From Anaerolineae bacterium (GTDB taxonomy: Bacteria; Chloroflexota; Anaerolineae; Promineifilales; Promineifilaceae): a stretch of 64,000 bases of DNA. The stretch covers positions 62,001-126,000 of the forward strand of contig JADLAX010000069.1 of the NCBI GenBank assembly GCA_020848035.1, in the 5' to 3' direction. Position numbers and translations under genes: made by a program. Below the pieces are notes generated by a model, which saw nothing but the letters and a program-made list of their open reading frames with translations, did no database searches and was not told the origin of the DNA. Positions 26,140 through 34,322 of the stretch are shown here, piece by piece (position 1 is the first letter of the stretch; every line of letters starts with the position of its first letter).

Positions 26140-26775
26140 ATGAAAGGTATCTTCAAAAAATTATTTGGCAGCAAACCAGTCGTGACCGTGGTCAGCGGGC
26201 TGCCCCGCTCGGGCACCTCGATGATGATGAAAATGCTGGAAGCAGGCGGCATCCCCCCCCTCACCGACAAACTTCGCACCGCCGATAACGATAATCCCAA
26301 AGGATATTACGAATTCGAACGCGTCAAGCAGATGGATAAAGGTGACACCGCCTGGATGGCCGACGCGCAGGGCAAAACGGTGAAGGTGATTTCCCAGCTG
26401 CTTAAGTTCATGCCCGCTGAATACCAATACAAGGTCATTTTCATGCGGCGCAACATGGCAGAAATTTTGGCGTCGCAAAAGAAGATGCTGATCAACCGGG
26501 GTGAAGACCCCGATGTGGCCCCCGACGAAGAAATCTCCGCCCTGTTTGAAAAGCACCTCAACAGCGTGATGGATTGGATGGCGGCCCAGCCCAACGTCTC
26601 GGTGATCTACATTCACTACAGCGACATGCTGGCCAACCCCCTGCCGCAAATCGCCCAGCTCAACGAATTTTTGGGCGGTCACCTGAACATCGAAGCGATG
26701 GCCGAAGTAGTGGACCCAGACCTGTACCGCAATCGCAAAAACCGCCTCACCAAAGAACAGGCCAGTTCAAGTTAG
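26140..26775 (+). CDS. Sulfotransferase-like P-loop protein
   Basis: A 211-residue protein with the PAPS-dependent sulfotransferase fold motifs: 5'-phosphosulfate loop VVSGLPRSGTSMM (about 17-29) and a 3'-phosphate-binding region KVIFMRRNMAEILASQ (about 104-119). The protein is shorter than most sulfotransferases (usually 250-300 residues) but not visibly truncated, ending before a good terminator. Its substrate cannot be inferred; small members of this family in bacteria often act on lipids or glycans. It is an isolated gene with its own promoter and terminator. Confidence 0.82.
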   Translation: MKGIFKKLFGSKPVVTVVSGLPRSGTSMMMKMLEAGGIPPLTDKLRTADNDNPKGYYEFERVKQMDKGDTAWMADAQGKTVKVISQLLKFMPAEYQYKVIFMRRNMAEILASQKKMLINRGEDPDVAPDEEISALFEKHLNSVMDWMAAQPNVSVIYIHYSDMLANPLPQIAQLNEFLGGHLNIEAMAEVVDPDLYRNRKNRLTKEQASSS

Positions 26776-26845
26776 TAGAAGAGATGGGGCCATTCTTAAA
26801 AAGTGGCCCAACCTGACAAATAATCCCCCAGTTGTAAAAACAGCG

Positions 26846-26880
26846 ACGGGCCTCACCCACAGTGAGGCCCGTTTTGCTTT
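26846..26880 (+). terminator. Rho-independent terminator after sulfotransferase gene
   Basis: ACGGGCCTCAC (26846-26856) and GTGAGGCCCGT (26862-26872) form a perfect 11-bp stem with a 5-base loop, followed by TTTGCTTT. Confidence 0.85.
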
Positions 26881-26927
26881 GGCAAATCAGCCAACCCAAT
26901 CTGCCGCAGCCACAGCATAAGAAAAAT

Positions 26928-26943
26928 TTTAACCTCGGTTAAA
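26928..26943 (+). promoter_or_regulatory. Operator-like palindrome before metal exporter
   Basis: TTTAACC-TC-GGTTAAA is a perfect 7-bp-arm palindrome in an AT-rich stretch, with a further half site CGGTTAA at 26958-26964 and TGTTAAC at 26981. TTAACC/GGTTAA halves resemble the TTAGGTTAG...CTAACCTAA sites of DtxR-family metalloregulators. The nearby DtxR/FeoA protein (29852) is a candidate regulator; this is inference. Confidence 0.5.
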
Positions 26944-27093
26944 TTTTATTGTCACGCCGGTTAATTTTTGTTATAACTTCTGTTAACTATGGAGTTGGCA
27001 ATGGTTAACTGCATTTTGTCACACCAAAAACGTATAAAAATCAATGACTCAACCGGTAGCTCAAGCCTAAAATTGGGCAAAAGGAAATATTCC

Positions 27094-29487
27094 ATGAGTG
27101 ATTCAGCGCAAAGCAAAATTGAACCAGATGATAACTGCGCCGATCTAATCAGCGAAGCGATTACTGACCAGGAGGGTATTATCCAGGTCAGTTTGCACCC
27201 GCAAGACGGCCGTCTCGAAATCGACTACGATCCCACCCAAATATCCGAACCCGTGGTTGAAAGGGTAGCCCAACAGGTCAGCCCAATTTTGCAGGAGCGC
27301 TGGCAAACCTGCACCATGCGGCTGGGCCGTCAGGGCGGGCGCGCCTGCGAAAGCTGTGCCATTGGACTGGAACGGCAGCTGCACCAGCTGCCCGGCGTGC
27401 GCCGTGCTACCGCCAGCTTCATGGGCGGAACGCTCGCCGTTACCTACAACAACCAGCTCATCTCCCCCGACGAAATTTCCCTGCACGTGCAAAACCTGGG
27501 CGTGGCTGTGGCCCCCTCAGCCGCCGAAGTAGCACCCACCGCGCCCGCGCCGCAACCGCCCGCCACCGGCCTGAAACATGCCTGGCATTGGCTGATGGAC
27601 GGCCGTCTCGAAGCCATCTTCACCGTCATCACCCTTATCACCATGGTGGGGGGCCTCATCGCCGAACGGCAGGAAGCGGCCGTTACCGCCACCGTCCTGT
27701 TTGTCATCGCCTACATCGCGGGCGGCACCTTTGGCCTGCAGGGCGGCATCGAATCGCTGCGCAACCGCACCATCGACGTAGATTTGCTGATGGTTTTGGC
27801 CGCCGTCGGCGCGGCCCTCGTTGGCCAGCCGTTTGAGGGAGCGATGCTGCTCTTCCTCTTCTCGCTCTCCAACGTGCTGCAAGATTTTGCCATGGACCGT
27901 ACCCGCAACGCCATCAAGGCGCTCATGGAGCTGCGCCCGGCCCAGGCCACGGTGCGGCGCGGCGACAATGTTTACCAGCTGCCCATCGAAAAAGTAGTCG
28001 TCAGTGACCGCATTTTGGTCAAACCCGGCGAACGGATTGCCCTGGATGGTGTGGTGGTAGACGGCCGTTCCGCCATCGACCAATCCTCCATCACCGGCGA
28101 ATCCATGCCCGTGGGCAAAGAAGTTGGCGACGCTGTGTTTGCCGGAACCATCAACAAAAACGGCAGCCTGGAAATTCGCGTCACCAAGCTGGCCAAAGAT
28201 TCCACCCTGGCCAAACTGATCCAAATGGTGGAAGAAGCCCAGAGCGAAAAAGCGGAAACGCAGCGCTTCATCGACACCGCCGAGCAGTATTACGCCATCG
28301 GCGTCATCGTGCTCACCGCGCTGGTGGCCGTGGTGCCTATGCTGTTCCTCCAGGAAGCGTTTAGCGAGGCATTTTACCGGGCGATGACCGTCATGGTCGC
28401 CGCGTCCCCCTGCGCCATCGTCATCAGCACACCGGCCACGGTGCTGTCGGCGATTGGCAACGGCGCGCGGCGCGGCATCCTGTTTAAGGGCGGCGTCTAC
28501 GTGGAAAACGCGGCCACCATCAAAGTGGTCGCCTTCGACAAAACCGGCACCCTCACCCAGGGCGACCCGCAAGTCACCGACGTGGTGGCGCTGGATGGCC
28601 AAACCAGCGAAGACGAGCTGCTGGCCCTGGCCGCCGCCGTCGAGGCCAAATCGGAACATCCGCTGGCCCAGGCGACCGTGAAGGCGGCCCAAAAGCGCAA
28701 CCTGAGCTGGACCGAAGCAACCGATTTCCAGGCCACCACCGGGCAGGGTGTGCGGGCCACCGTGGCGGGACGCCATTTTTGGATTGGCAACGGCCGTTTC
28801 TTCCAAAAATTTAATCCGGTTGGCCTGGACAAAGCCGAAGCCGAGCTGGACCGTCTGCAAAAGGCGGGCAAAACCAGCGTGTTGATGGCCGAGGTGGATG
28901 AGGCGGCGGGAACGGCCGTCCTCCTGGGCATTCTGGCTTATGCGGACGTGATTCGCCCCGACGCGCCCGACGTGGTGCGCGCCCTGCATGCCAACGGGGT
29001 GCAGCACGTCGTCATGCTCACGGGCGACAACGACGCGGTGGCTCAGCAAATCGCCCAGCAGGTAGGCGTCGACGCCTACTTTGCCGATTTGCTGCCGGAG
29101 GATAAGGTAACGGCCGTTAAAAAAGTGCGTGAGCAGTACGGCCCAGTGGCCATGGTCGGCGACGGCGTCAACGACGCGCCCGCCCTGGCCACCGCCGACA
29201 TCGGCATAGCTATGGGCGCGGCCGGTACTGACGTGGCTCTGGAAACGGCCGACATCGTCCTGATGTCCGACGACCTGCACAACATCCCCTACACCATTGG
29301 CCTCAGCCGCAAAACGCGGCAAACCCTGCTGCAAAACCTGGGCTTTGCCATCTTCATGATTTTGCTCATGCTGGGCACCATCTTCTTCTCCGGCCTGGCG
29401 CTGCCTGCCGCCGTGGTCGGCCACGAAGGCGGCACGGTGCTGGTGTCGCTCAACGGGCTGCGTATGCTGGGCTACAAACCGAAATAA
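27094..29487 (+). CDS. P1B-4-type heavy-metal exporting ATPase
   Basis: A 797-residue P-type ATPase. N-terminal cytosolic part (about 1-160) has two HMA-like folds, the second with CESCAIGLERQLHQLPGV; then membrane helices, the TGES actuator, the metal-site SPC motif (Ser438-Pro439-Cys440), phosphorylation Asp482 in DKTGTLT, GDGVND, and HEGGTVLVSLNGLRML (from His777). SPC plus HEGGT defines the P1B-4 group, exporters of Fe(II) or Co(II) and not of copper. The ATG at 27094 has AAGGAA 7 bases upstream; the longer frame to 26989 covers promoter DNA. The operator palindrome upstream and the iron genes downstream suggest an iron-efflux role. Confidence 0.93.
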   Translation: MSDSAQSKIEPDDNCADLISEAITDQEGIIQVSLHPQDGRLEIDYDPTQISEPVVERVAQQVSPILQERWQTCTMRLGRQGGRACESCAIGLERQLHQLPGVRRATASFMGGTLAVTYNNQLISPDEISLHVQNLGVAVAPSAAEVAPTAPAPQPPATGLKHAWHWLMDGRLEAIFTVITLITMVGGLIAERQEAAVTATVLFVIAYIAGGTFGLQGGIESLRNRTIDVDLLMVLAAVGAALVGQPFEGAMLLFLFSLSNVLQDFAMDRTRNAIKALMELRPAQATVRRGDNVYQLPIEKVVVSDRILVKPGERIALDGVVVDGRSAIDQSSITGESMPVGKEVGDAVFAGTINKNGSLEIRVTKLAKDSTLAKLIQMVEEAQSEKAETQRFIDTAEQYYAIGVIVLTALVAVVPMLFLQEAFSEAFYRAMTVMVAASPCAIVISTPATVLSAIGNGARRGILFKGGVYVENAATIKVVAFDKTGTLTQGDPQVTDVVALDGQTSEDELLALAAAVEAKSEHPLAQATVKAAQKRNLSWTEATDFQATTGQGVRATVAGRHFWIGNGRFFQKFNPVGLDKAEAELDRLQKAGKTSVLMAEVDEAAGTAVLLGILAYADVIRPDAPDVVRALHANGVQHVVMLTGDNDAVAQQIAQQVGVDAYFADLLPEDKVTAVKKVREQYGPVAMVGDGVNDAPALATADIGIAMGAAGTDVALETADIVLMSDDLHNIPYTIGLSRKTRQTLLQNLGFAIFMILLMLGTIFFSGLALPAAVVGHEGGTVLVSLNGLRMLGYKPK

Positions 29488-29570
29488 TGGTCAATGGTTA
29501 ATTGTTAATTTGGTCTGTTGGCCAAGGTTTTTTCGGGTCAATATCAATGAGCGTGTTGTCATGATTCATC

Positions 29571-29628
29571 ATCAAAGATTTCGCAGATTGAAATGATTAA
29601 AATCTGGTAAATCTGCGAAATCTTTGAT
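29571..29628. repeat. Inverted repeat in 364-base spacer after metal exporter
   Basis: ATCAAAGATTTCGCAGATT (29571-29589) and AATCTGCGAAATCTTTGAT (29610-29628) are perfect 19-bp arms. It is not followed by a T run. It has the look of a dispersed intergenic repeat. Confidence 0.85.
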
Positions 29629-29682
29629 AAAAGCCTTTGTCGGGCACCCTGTTTGGCGATGAGCCACATTTTCAATTCATGG

Positions 29683-29771
29683 GTAGAGACGTTGCCAGGC
29701 AACGTCTCTTTTTTTTGCAGAATGATGAGGAGCGGGGCATCGTGTAAAACGTTGTGGTGCGGCGTCTCTAC
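29683..29771. repeat. Nested inverted repeat with terminator-like core
   Basis: An inner hairpin GAGACGTTGC/GCAACGTCTC (29686-29695 with 29699-29708) is followed by eight T (29709-29716), a strong plus-strand terminator. The outer copies GTAGAGACG (29683-29691) and CGTCTCTAC (29763-29771) bracket the block. The rest of the spacer 29488-29851 shows no gene. Confidence 0.75.
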
Positions 29772-29851
29772 TTGACACAAGCTGGATTCTGAATAAAATA
29801 CACCATGTTAAAATAATTTTTTAGACGTATCAAAATATTTAGGGGAATGAA

Positions 29852-30889
29852 ATGAACAATCCGGCAGTATTACTTTTGATGGGCACGGCCGTTTTGGCGG
29901 CAGCGGCCGTATTCCTCTGGCCCGAAAAAGGGATATGGTCACGCTGGCAGCAGGCCCGCCAGCTAACCGACCGGGCCCGCCGCGAGGATGCCCTGAAGCA
30001 CATCTACAAATATGAGCAAAAAGGACGGCGTGCCACTGTGGAAAGCATCGCGGGGGCGCTCAACGTCAGCACCAATGACGTGGCCGAGCTGCTGAGCAAC
30101 ATGCAGGCCGACCACCTGCTGCATATCCACAGCGATAACATCACCCTGACGGCCGACGGCCTGGAGTCGGCGCTGCACATCATTCGGGCGCACCGGCTGT
30201 GGGAGCGCTACCTGGCCGAGCAAACCGGCTTTAGCGAGGCGGAATGGCACAGCCAGGCGGAACGGTACGAACACCAGCTCACCCCTGAAGCGGCCGACGC
30301 GCTTTCAGCCCGGCTTGGCCACCCCACCCACGACCCGCATGGGGATCCCATTCCCAGCGCCGAGGGCACCTATGTACACCACCACGGCCAGCCGCTCAAC
30401 GAGCTGCCGCCCGACCAGCCTGCCCGCATCGTCCACCTGGAGGATGAGCCAGAGGTGGTGTATGCCCAGCTGGTAGCCGAAGGGCTGCATCCGGGGCAGA
30501 CGGTGCGGCTGATTGAATCAAACAGCACCCGTATTCGCTTTTGGGCCAACGGCGATGAGCATTTGCTGGCACCGATTGTGGCGCGGAATATTTCGGTACG
30601 GCCGTTACCCGCAGTTGTGCAGGAGGAAACGGCCGTTCCTCAACCAGAACACGGCACCCGTCTCTCCGAATTACCGCTGGGGGCTACGGCCGAAGTGATT
30701 CGCATCTCGCCCAACTGCCGGGGGGCGGAACGCCGCCGCTTTATGGATTTGGGCATCCTGCCCGGCACCGCCATCACCGCCGAAATGCGCAGCCCCAGCG
30801 GCGAACCCACCGCCTACCGCATCCGCGACGCCATCATTGCCTTGCGCTCAAACCAGGCCAATCATATTTATGTAAAGCAAGCCGCCTGA
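29852..30889 (+). CDS. Membrane-anchored DtxR-like regulator fused to FeoA domains
   Basis: A 345-residue protein with an N-terminal hydrophobic helix (about 4-24), a DtxR/MntR-type winged helix (about 40-105, RRATVESIAGALNVSTNDVAELL), the DtxR metal-binding/dimerisation region (about 110-170: HRLWERYLAEQTG, EAEWHSQAERYEHQL, GHPTHDPHGDPIP), then two FeoA/SH3-like domains (about 180-255 and 270-342; PLGATAEVIRI, RRRFMDLGILPGT). FeoA normally assists FeoB, and DtxR proteins repress iron genes; here both are joined and tethered to the membrane. It is directly upstream of split feoB. It may sense Fe(II) or Mn(II) at the membrane. The start follows AGGGGA at a normal distance. Confidence 0.87.
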   Translation: MNNPAVLLLMGTAVLAAAAVFLWPEKGIWSRWQQARQLTDRARREDALKHIYKYEQKGRRATVESIAGALNVSTNDVAELLSNMQADHLLHIHSDNITLTADGLESALHIIRAHRLWERYLAEQTGFSEAEWHSQAERYEHQLTPEAADALSARLGHPTHDPHGDPIPSAEGTYVHHHGQPLNELPPDQPARIVHLEDEPEVVYAQLVAEGLHPGQTVRLIESNSTRIRFWANGDEHLLAPIVARNISVRPLPAVVQEETAVPQPEHGTRLSELPLGATAEVIRISPNCRGAERRRFMDLGILPGTAITAEMRSPSGEPTAYRIRDAIIALRSNQANHIYVKQAA

Positions 30890-30894
30890 CATCC

Positions 30895-30995
30895 CTCGTT
30901 CCACGCTCCGCGTGGAATGCCTGGGGCGACGCGCCGCGTCGCGTGTGGGACGCAGAGCGTCCAATTAGCATTCCCACGCAGAGCGTGGGAACGAG
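30895..30995. repeat. REP-like palindromic repeats, CTCGTTCCACG family
   Basis: CTCGTTCCACGCTCCGCGTG, GGGACGCAGAGCGTCC and GCATTCCCACGCAGAGCGTG hairpins lie between the DtxR/FeoA gene and feoB. Same family and order as 12433-12575. Confidence 0.85.
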
Positions 30996-31012
30996 AAAAC
31001 GGAAGTAAACCA

Positions 31013-31873
31013 ATGGAAACCAAACTAAAAACACCTCAACCCATCGCCTCCGGCTGTGAAGGCTGCCCGATGCACCACGCGGGCAACCTGCGCAAGCTGG
31101 GGGTGAATATGGAAAATTCAGACTTTGTCATTGCCCTGGCAGGCAATCCCAACACCGGCAAGAGCACCGTTTTCAACGCGCTTACCGGGCTGCGGCAGCA
31201 CACCGGCAACTGGCCGGGCAAAACTGTCACCCGCGCCGAGGGCGGCTTTAGCTACGGCGACAAGCAGTACAAAATCGTCGATCTGCCTGGCACCTACTCG
31301 CTGCTCTCCACCAGCCTGGACGAAGAAGTGGCGCGCGACTTCATCTTGTTTGGCCAGCCAGACGTCACCGTGATTGTGGTCGACGCCACCCGGCTGGAGC
31401 GCAACCTGAACCTGGTGCTGCAAGTGCTGGAAATTACCGACCGGGCCGTCGTTTGCCTGAATCTGATAGACGAAGCCCGCCGCCACAAGCTAAAAGTGGA
31501 CGAGCGGCGGCTGGCGCGCGACCTGGGCGTGCCGGTTGTGCCCACGGCGGCACGCCAGGGCGAAGGCTTGCAGGACCTGCTGCAAGCCATTCACGAAGTC
31601 GCCACCGGCCAAACCGTGTGCAAACCGTATCGCTCTAAATCCGAATCCCCGGCGATTAAACAGGCGCTGGCCAGACTGGTGCCGCAAATCGAGGCGGCGT
31701 TCCCCGGCCTGCCCAACGCCCGCTGGGTTGCTTTACGCTTGTTGGACGGCGATGAGCGGCTCATCCAGGCCGTGCGCCAGGGCGAACTGGGCGATCTGAC
31801 TCGACCAGAATTAGTGACTTTGCCGGAAGCAGCGGCCAACAACCGCCTGATTCCGCTGGAGGTGGTCTCATGA
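31013..31873 (+). CDS. feoB: FeoB G-domain protein (N-terminal half of split FeoB)
   Basis: A 286-residue protein equal to the cytosolic half of the ferrous iron transporter FeoB: G1 GNPNTGKST (about 44-52), G2 region GNWPGKTVT, G3 DLPGTYSL, G4 NLID, then a helical GDI-like segment (about 205-260). A short N-terminal extension carries CEGCPMHH (Cys15, Cys18, His21, His22), a possible metal site. The ATG at 31013 follows CGGAAG; the frame upstream reads through the repeat. It ends in an ATGA overlap with the membrane half, so the two are translationally coupled and must act together. Confidence 0.92.
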   Translation: METKLKTPQPIASGCEGCPMHHAGNLRKLGVNMENSDFVIALAGNPNTGKSTVFNALTGLRQHTGNWPGKTVTRAEGGFSYGDKQYKIVDLPGTYSLLSTSLDEEVARDFILFGQPDVTVIVVDATRLERNLNLVLQVLEITDRAVVCLNLIDEARRHKLKVDERRLARDLGVPVVPTAARQGEGLQDLLQAIHEVATGQTVCKPYRSKSESPAIKQALARLVPQIEAAFPGLPNARWVALRLLDGDERLIQAVRQGELGDLTRPELVTLPEAAANNRLIPLEVVS

Positions 31874-33303
31874 CAACGATCAATCCGACCGTAAACCCAA
31901 AGGATATTTTGCAAACGGCCGAATCCCTACGCTGGGAAATTGGCCCCGAATTTCATGAGCAGCTGATGGAGGGCATCTACACCGAGGCGGCCAACCTGGC
32001 CGACCGCGCCGTGACTCGCCCCGACGAGAAGCCGCGCTTCGACCTGGACCGCACCATCGACAAAATCGTCACCAGCCGCGTCTGGGGCTTCCCGATGATG
32101 ATTTTGCTGTTCACCGTCGTCTTCTGGCTGACGATCAGCGGGGCCAATGTGCCCTCCTCGATGCTGGCCACGCTGCTCATCGACAAAACCGTGCCGCTGC
32201 TGCACCAGGCCGCCGATTTCTTGCGCCTGCCCTGGTGGCTGAGCGGCTTCCTGATTGACGGCATGTACCTGGCGACCGCCTGGGTGGTCAGCGTGATGCT
32301 GCCGCCGATGGCGATTTTCTTCCCGCTGTTTACCTTGCTGGAGGATTTTGGCTATTTGCCGCGGGTGGCGTTTAACCTGGACAACCTGTTTCGCAAGTCG
32401 GGCGCGCACGGCAAGCAGGCGCTGAGCATGATGATGGGTTTTGGCTGCAACGCCGCCGGGGTAGTTGCTACGCGAATTATTGACAGCCCGCGTGAGCGGC
32501 TGATTGCGATCATCACGAATAATTTTGCGTTGTGTAACGGCCGTTGGCCCACGCAAATCCTCATTGCCTCCCTCTTTCTGGGCAGCCTGGTGCCCGCCTA
32601 CCTGGGCGGCCTCATTGCGGCGCTGTCGGTGGTGGGCATTGCCCTGCTGGGCGTTCTGATCAGCTTTGGGGTGTCGTGGGGGTTGTCGCGCACCATGCTC
32701 AAGGGCGAGGTGTCTACCTTTAGCCTGGAGCTGCCGCCGTACCGCCCGCCACGCATCTGGCAGACGATTTACACCTCGGTGATTGACCGCACCCTGATTG
32801 TGCTGTGGCGCGCCGTGACGTTTGCCCTGCCTGCCGGGGCAGTTATCTGGCTAAGCGCCAACATCACGATTGGCGGCGTGAGCCTGGCCGAGCATCTGGT
32901 CAATATTTTGAATCCAGTGGGCTTGCTGCTGGGGCTGAACGGCGTGATTTTGGTAGCCTACATCGTGGCCATTCCGGCCAACGAAATTGTGATTCCCACT
33001 GTGCTGATGCTGACGGTGCTGGTGACCGGGGCCAACGCAGGCGCGGGCGCGGGCGTGATGTTTGAGCTGGATTCGCAGGCAGACACGATGGCGCTGTTTA
33101 GCGCGGGGGGCTGGACGTTGTTAACGGCCGTAAATCTCATGCTCTTCTCGCTGCTGCACAACCCGTGCAGCACCACGATTTACACCATTTACAAAGAAAC
33201 GGGGAGTAAGAAATGGACGGCCGTTGCTGCCCTGCTGCCGCTGGTGATGGGTTTTGTGGTCACCTTTTTTGTGGCGCAGATTTGGCGTTTATTTAGCGGT
33301 TAG
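31870..33303 (+). CDS. feoB: FeoB membrane domain (C-terminal half of split FeoB)
   Basis: A 477-residue polytopic protein corresponding to the FeoB permease: two Gate regions, the first with GFGCNAAGVVATR (a variant of the usual GCNVPAI motif) and the second ending in HNPCSTTIYTIYKETGSKKW, about ten hydrophobic helices in all, and IPANEIVIPTVLML. It starts within the stop codon of the G-domain gene (ATGA). The N-terminal 75 residues are soluble and may dock the GTPase. The split appears genuine and not a frameshift, because each half has a complete domain and its own start. Transport of Fe(II) into the cell is expected. Confidence 0.93.
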   Translation: MTTINPTVNPKDILQTAESLRWEIGPEFHEQLMEGIYTEAANLADRAVTRPDEKPRFDLDRTIDKIVTSRVWGFPMMILLFTVVFWLTISGANVPSSMLATLLIDKTVPLLHQAADFLRLPWWLSGFLIDGMYLATAWVVSVMLPPMAIFFPLFTLLEDFGYLPRVAFNLDNLFRKSGAHGKQALSMMMGFGCNAAGVVATRIIDSPRERLIAIITNNFALCNGRWPTQILIASLFLGSLVPAYLGGLIAALSVVGIALLGVLISFGVSWGLSRTMLKGEVSTFSLELPPYRPPRIWQTIYTSVIDRTLIVLWRAVTFALPAGAVIWLSANITIGGVSLAEHLVNILNPVGLLLGLNGVILVAYIVAIPANEIVIPTVLMLTVLVTGANAGAGAGVMFELDSQADTMALFSAGGWTLLTAVNLMLFSLLHNPCSTTIYTIYKETGSKKWTAVAALLPLVMGFVVTFFVAQIWRLFSG

Positions 33304-33310
33304 AAGATTT

Positions 33311-33373
33311 CACCGCAGAGGCGCAAAGGTCGCAGAGGGTTTAAAAGCTCTGCGTTCTCTGCGTCTTTGCGGT
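33311..33373. repeat. Inverted repeat, ACCGCAGAG family
   Basis: CACCGCAGAGGCGCAAAGG and CTGCGTCTTTGCGGT, with an inner CGCAGAG...CTCTGCG, form a long hairpin between convergent feoB and the lipoprotein gene. It may act as a bidirectional terminator. Confidence 0.75.
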
Positions 33374-33375
33374 AA

Positions 33376-33888
33376 TTATTGTTGAAGACGGCCGTTTACC
33401 GCCACCGCCCATTCATCCACGCCAAAGCCATCCAAATCTGCCAAAATGGAAACCACCACCCGTCCCTGACGGAAATTCACCATGCGAAAACCGGTACTTT
33501 CGAGGGCGCACACTTCTTGGCCCACTACAGGGGGTTCTGCTTCCTGCATTTGAGATACAGAGCATGTGCGGGCCAGCATTTCAACGGCCGTTTCTTCATC
33601 CGCCATCTCAAATAAATCGCAGTAGGCAGTGGTGTTGGTCAGCGAGTTTTCGACTAGCTGGACGCCGTAATAGTTTTCGATTTGGTCAGCGAGGAAGGTT
33701 TCGGGGGGAACGGCCGTATGCGTGCTGCCCACGGTAAATGGCGGAACGGCCGTCACATCCGCTGGTTGGCAAGAAACATCGGGCAGGGAAACGGGCTCAT
33801 TCGTTACGGTTTCACCATTACAGCCAGCAAGTAGCAAAACAATACCAATACCTAACCAGAGGCAAATTTGCTCCAATCTCACTGCCAT
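33376..33888 (-). CDS. Small lipoprotein of unknown function
   Basis: A 170-residue secreted protein with a type II signal peptide: hydrophobic core WLGIGIVLLLAGC and lipobox LAGC with lipidated Cys23. The mature part holds five further Cys residues (SCQP, AYCDLF, RTCSV, VCALE) that could form disulfides. I do not recognise a domain. It begins directly after the stop codon of the membrane protein at 33889, so the two are one operon. Confidence 0.75.
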   Translation of the reverse strand: MAVRLEQICLWLGIGIVLLLAGCNGETVTNEPVSLPDVSCQPADVTAVPPFTVGSTHTAVPPETFLADQIENYYGVQLVENSLTNTTAYCDLFEMADEETAVEMLARTCSVSQMQEAEPPVVGQEVCALESTGFRMVNFRQGRVVVSILADLDGFGVDEWAVAVNGRLQQ

Positions 33889-34305
33889 TTATACAGATTC
33901 CCTCAGCGCAAAACCAAGTTTACCGACAAACAGATCATCCTTGCGCCGTTGGTAAATGGAATGTACTGAAAAAGCACCTGTAATTAACAAAATAAACAAT
34001 ACCCAGCTAAGCAAATCAGTCACCCAAATTATAACCAAACTAGCTAGCGCAAAACAGGCAAATACGATTGCCAATAAACTAAGCGAACATGCTAACGCCA
34101 TGATTAACGAAACATCATATCGCTTGTAAATACCAGATGAAACTTTCCAAAGTACATACCCCCAAAAAAGCCACGAAAACAGCGGCGCAATCGCTTGCCA
34201 AAGACCAACATAATTTGTTAGGCTAAATAATGCGACAAAGCCGGTTATCAACAAAAAGATTCGCTCAGAAATATTGCTCGGTTTGAAACGTTCTCTCCAA
34301 TTCAT
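33889..34305 (-). CDS. Small four-helix membrane protein, low GC
   Basis: A 138-residue protein with about four hydrophobic helices (FLLITGFVALFSL, PLFSWLFWGYVLW, IMALACSLSLLAIVFACFALA and WVLFILLITGAF) and a basic C-terminus. The ATG at 34305 has GGAGGG upstream. Codon use is clearly more AT-rich than in neighbouring genes and the gene lacks ACGGCCGT, which suggests recent acquisition. Function unknown. It lies 17 bases after the helicase gene stop and just before the lipoprotein gene. Confidence 0.65.
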   Translation of the reverse strand: MNWRERFKPSNISERIFLLITGFVALFSLTNYVGLWQAIAPLFSWLFWGYVLWKVSSGIYKRYDVSLIMALACSLSLLAIVFACFALASLVIIWVTDLLSWVLFILLITGAFSVHSIYQRRKDDLFVGKLGFALRESV

Positions 34306-34322
34306 TTTGCCCTCCTGCAAAA

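Noticed and set aside
27517..29424. 635-codon open frame on the minus strand opposite the P-type ATPase
   Set aside because: It is antisense to a gene with all P-type ATPase motifs; its translation is His/Gly-rich and low in complexity, as expected for a shadow frame in GC-rich DNA.
31013..33303. FeoB split as a sequencing frameshift
   Set aside because: The first half ends in an ATGA overlap and the second starts with its own ATG and a soluble N-terminal segment of about 75 residues; both halves hold complete domains.
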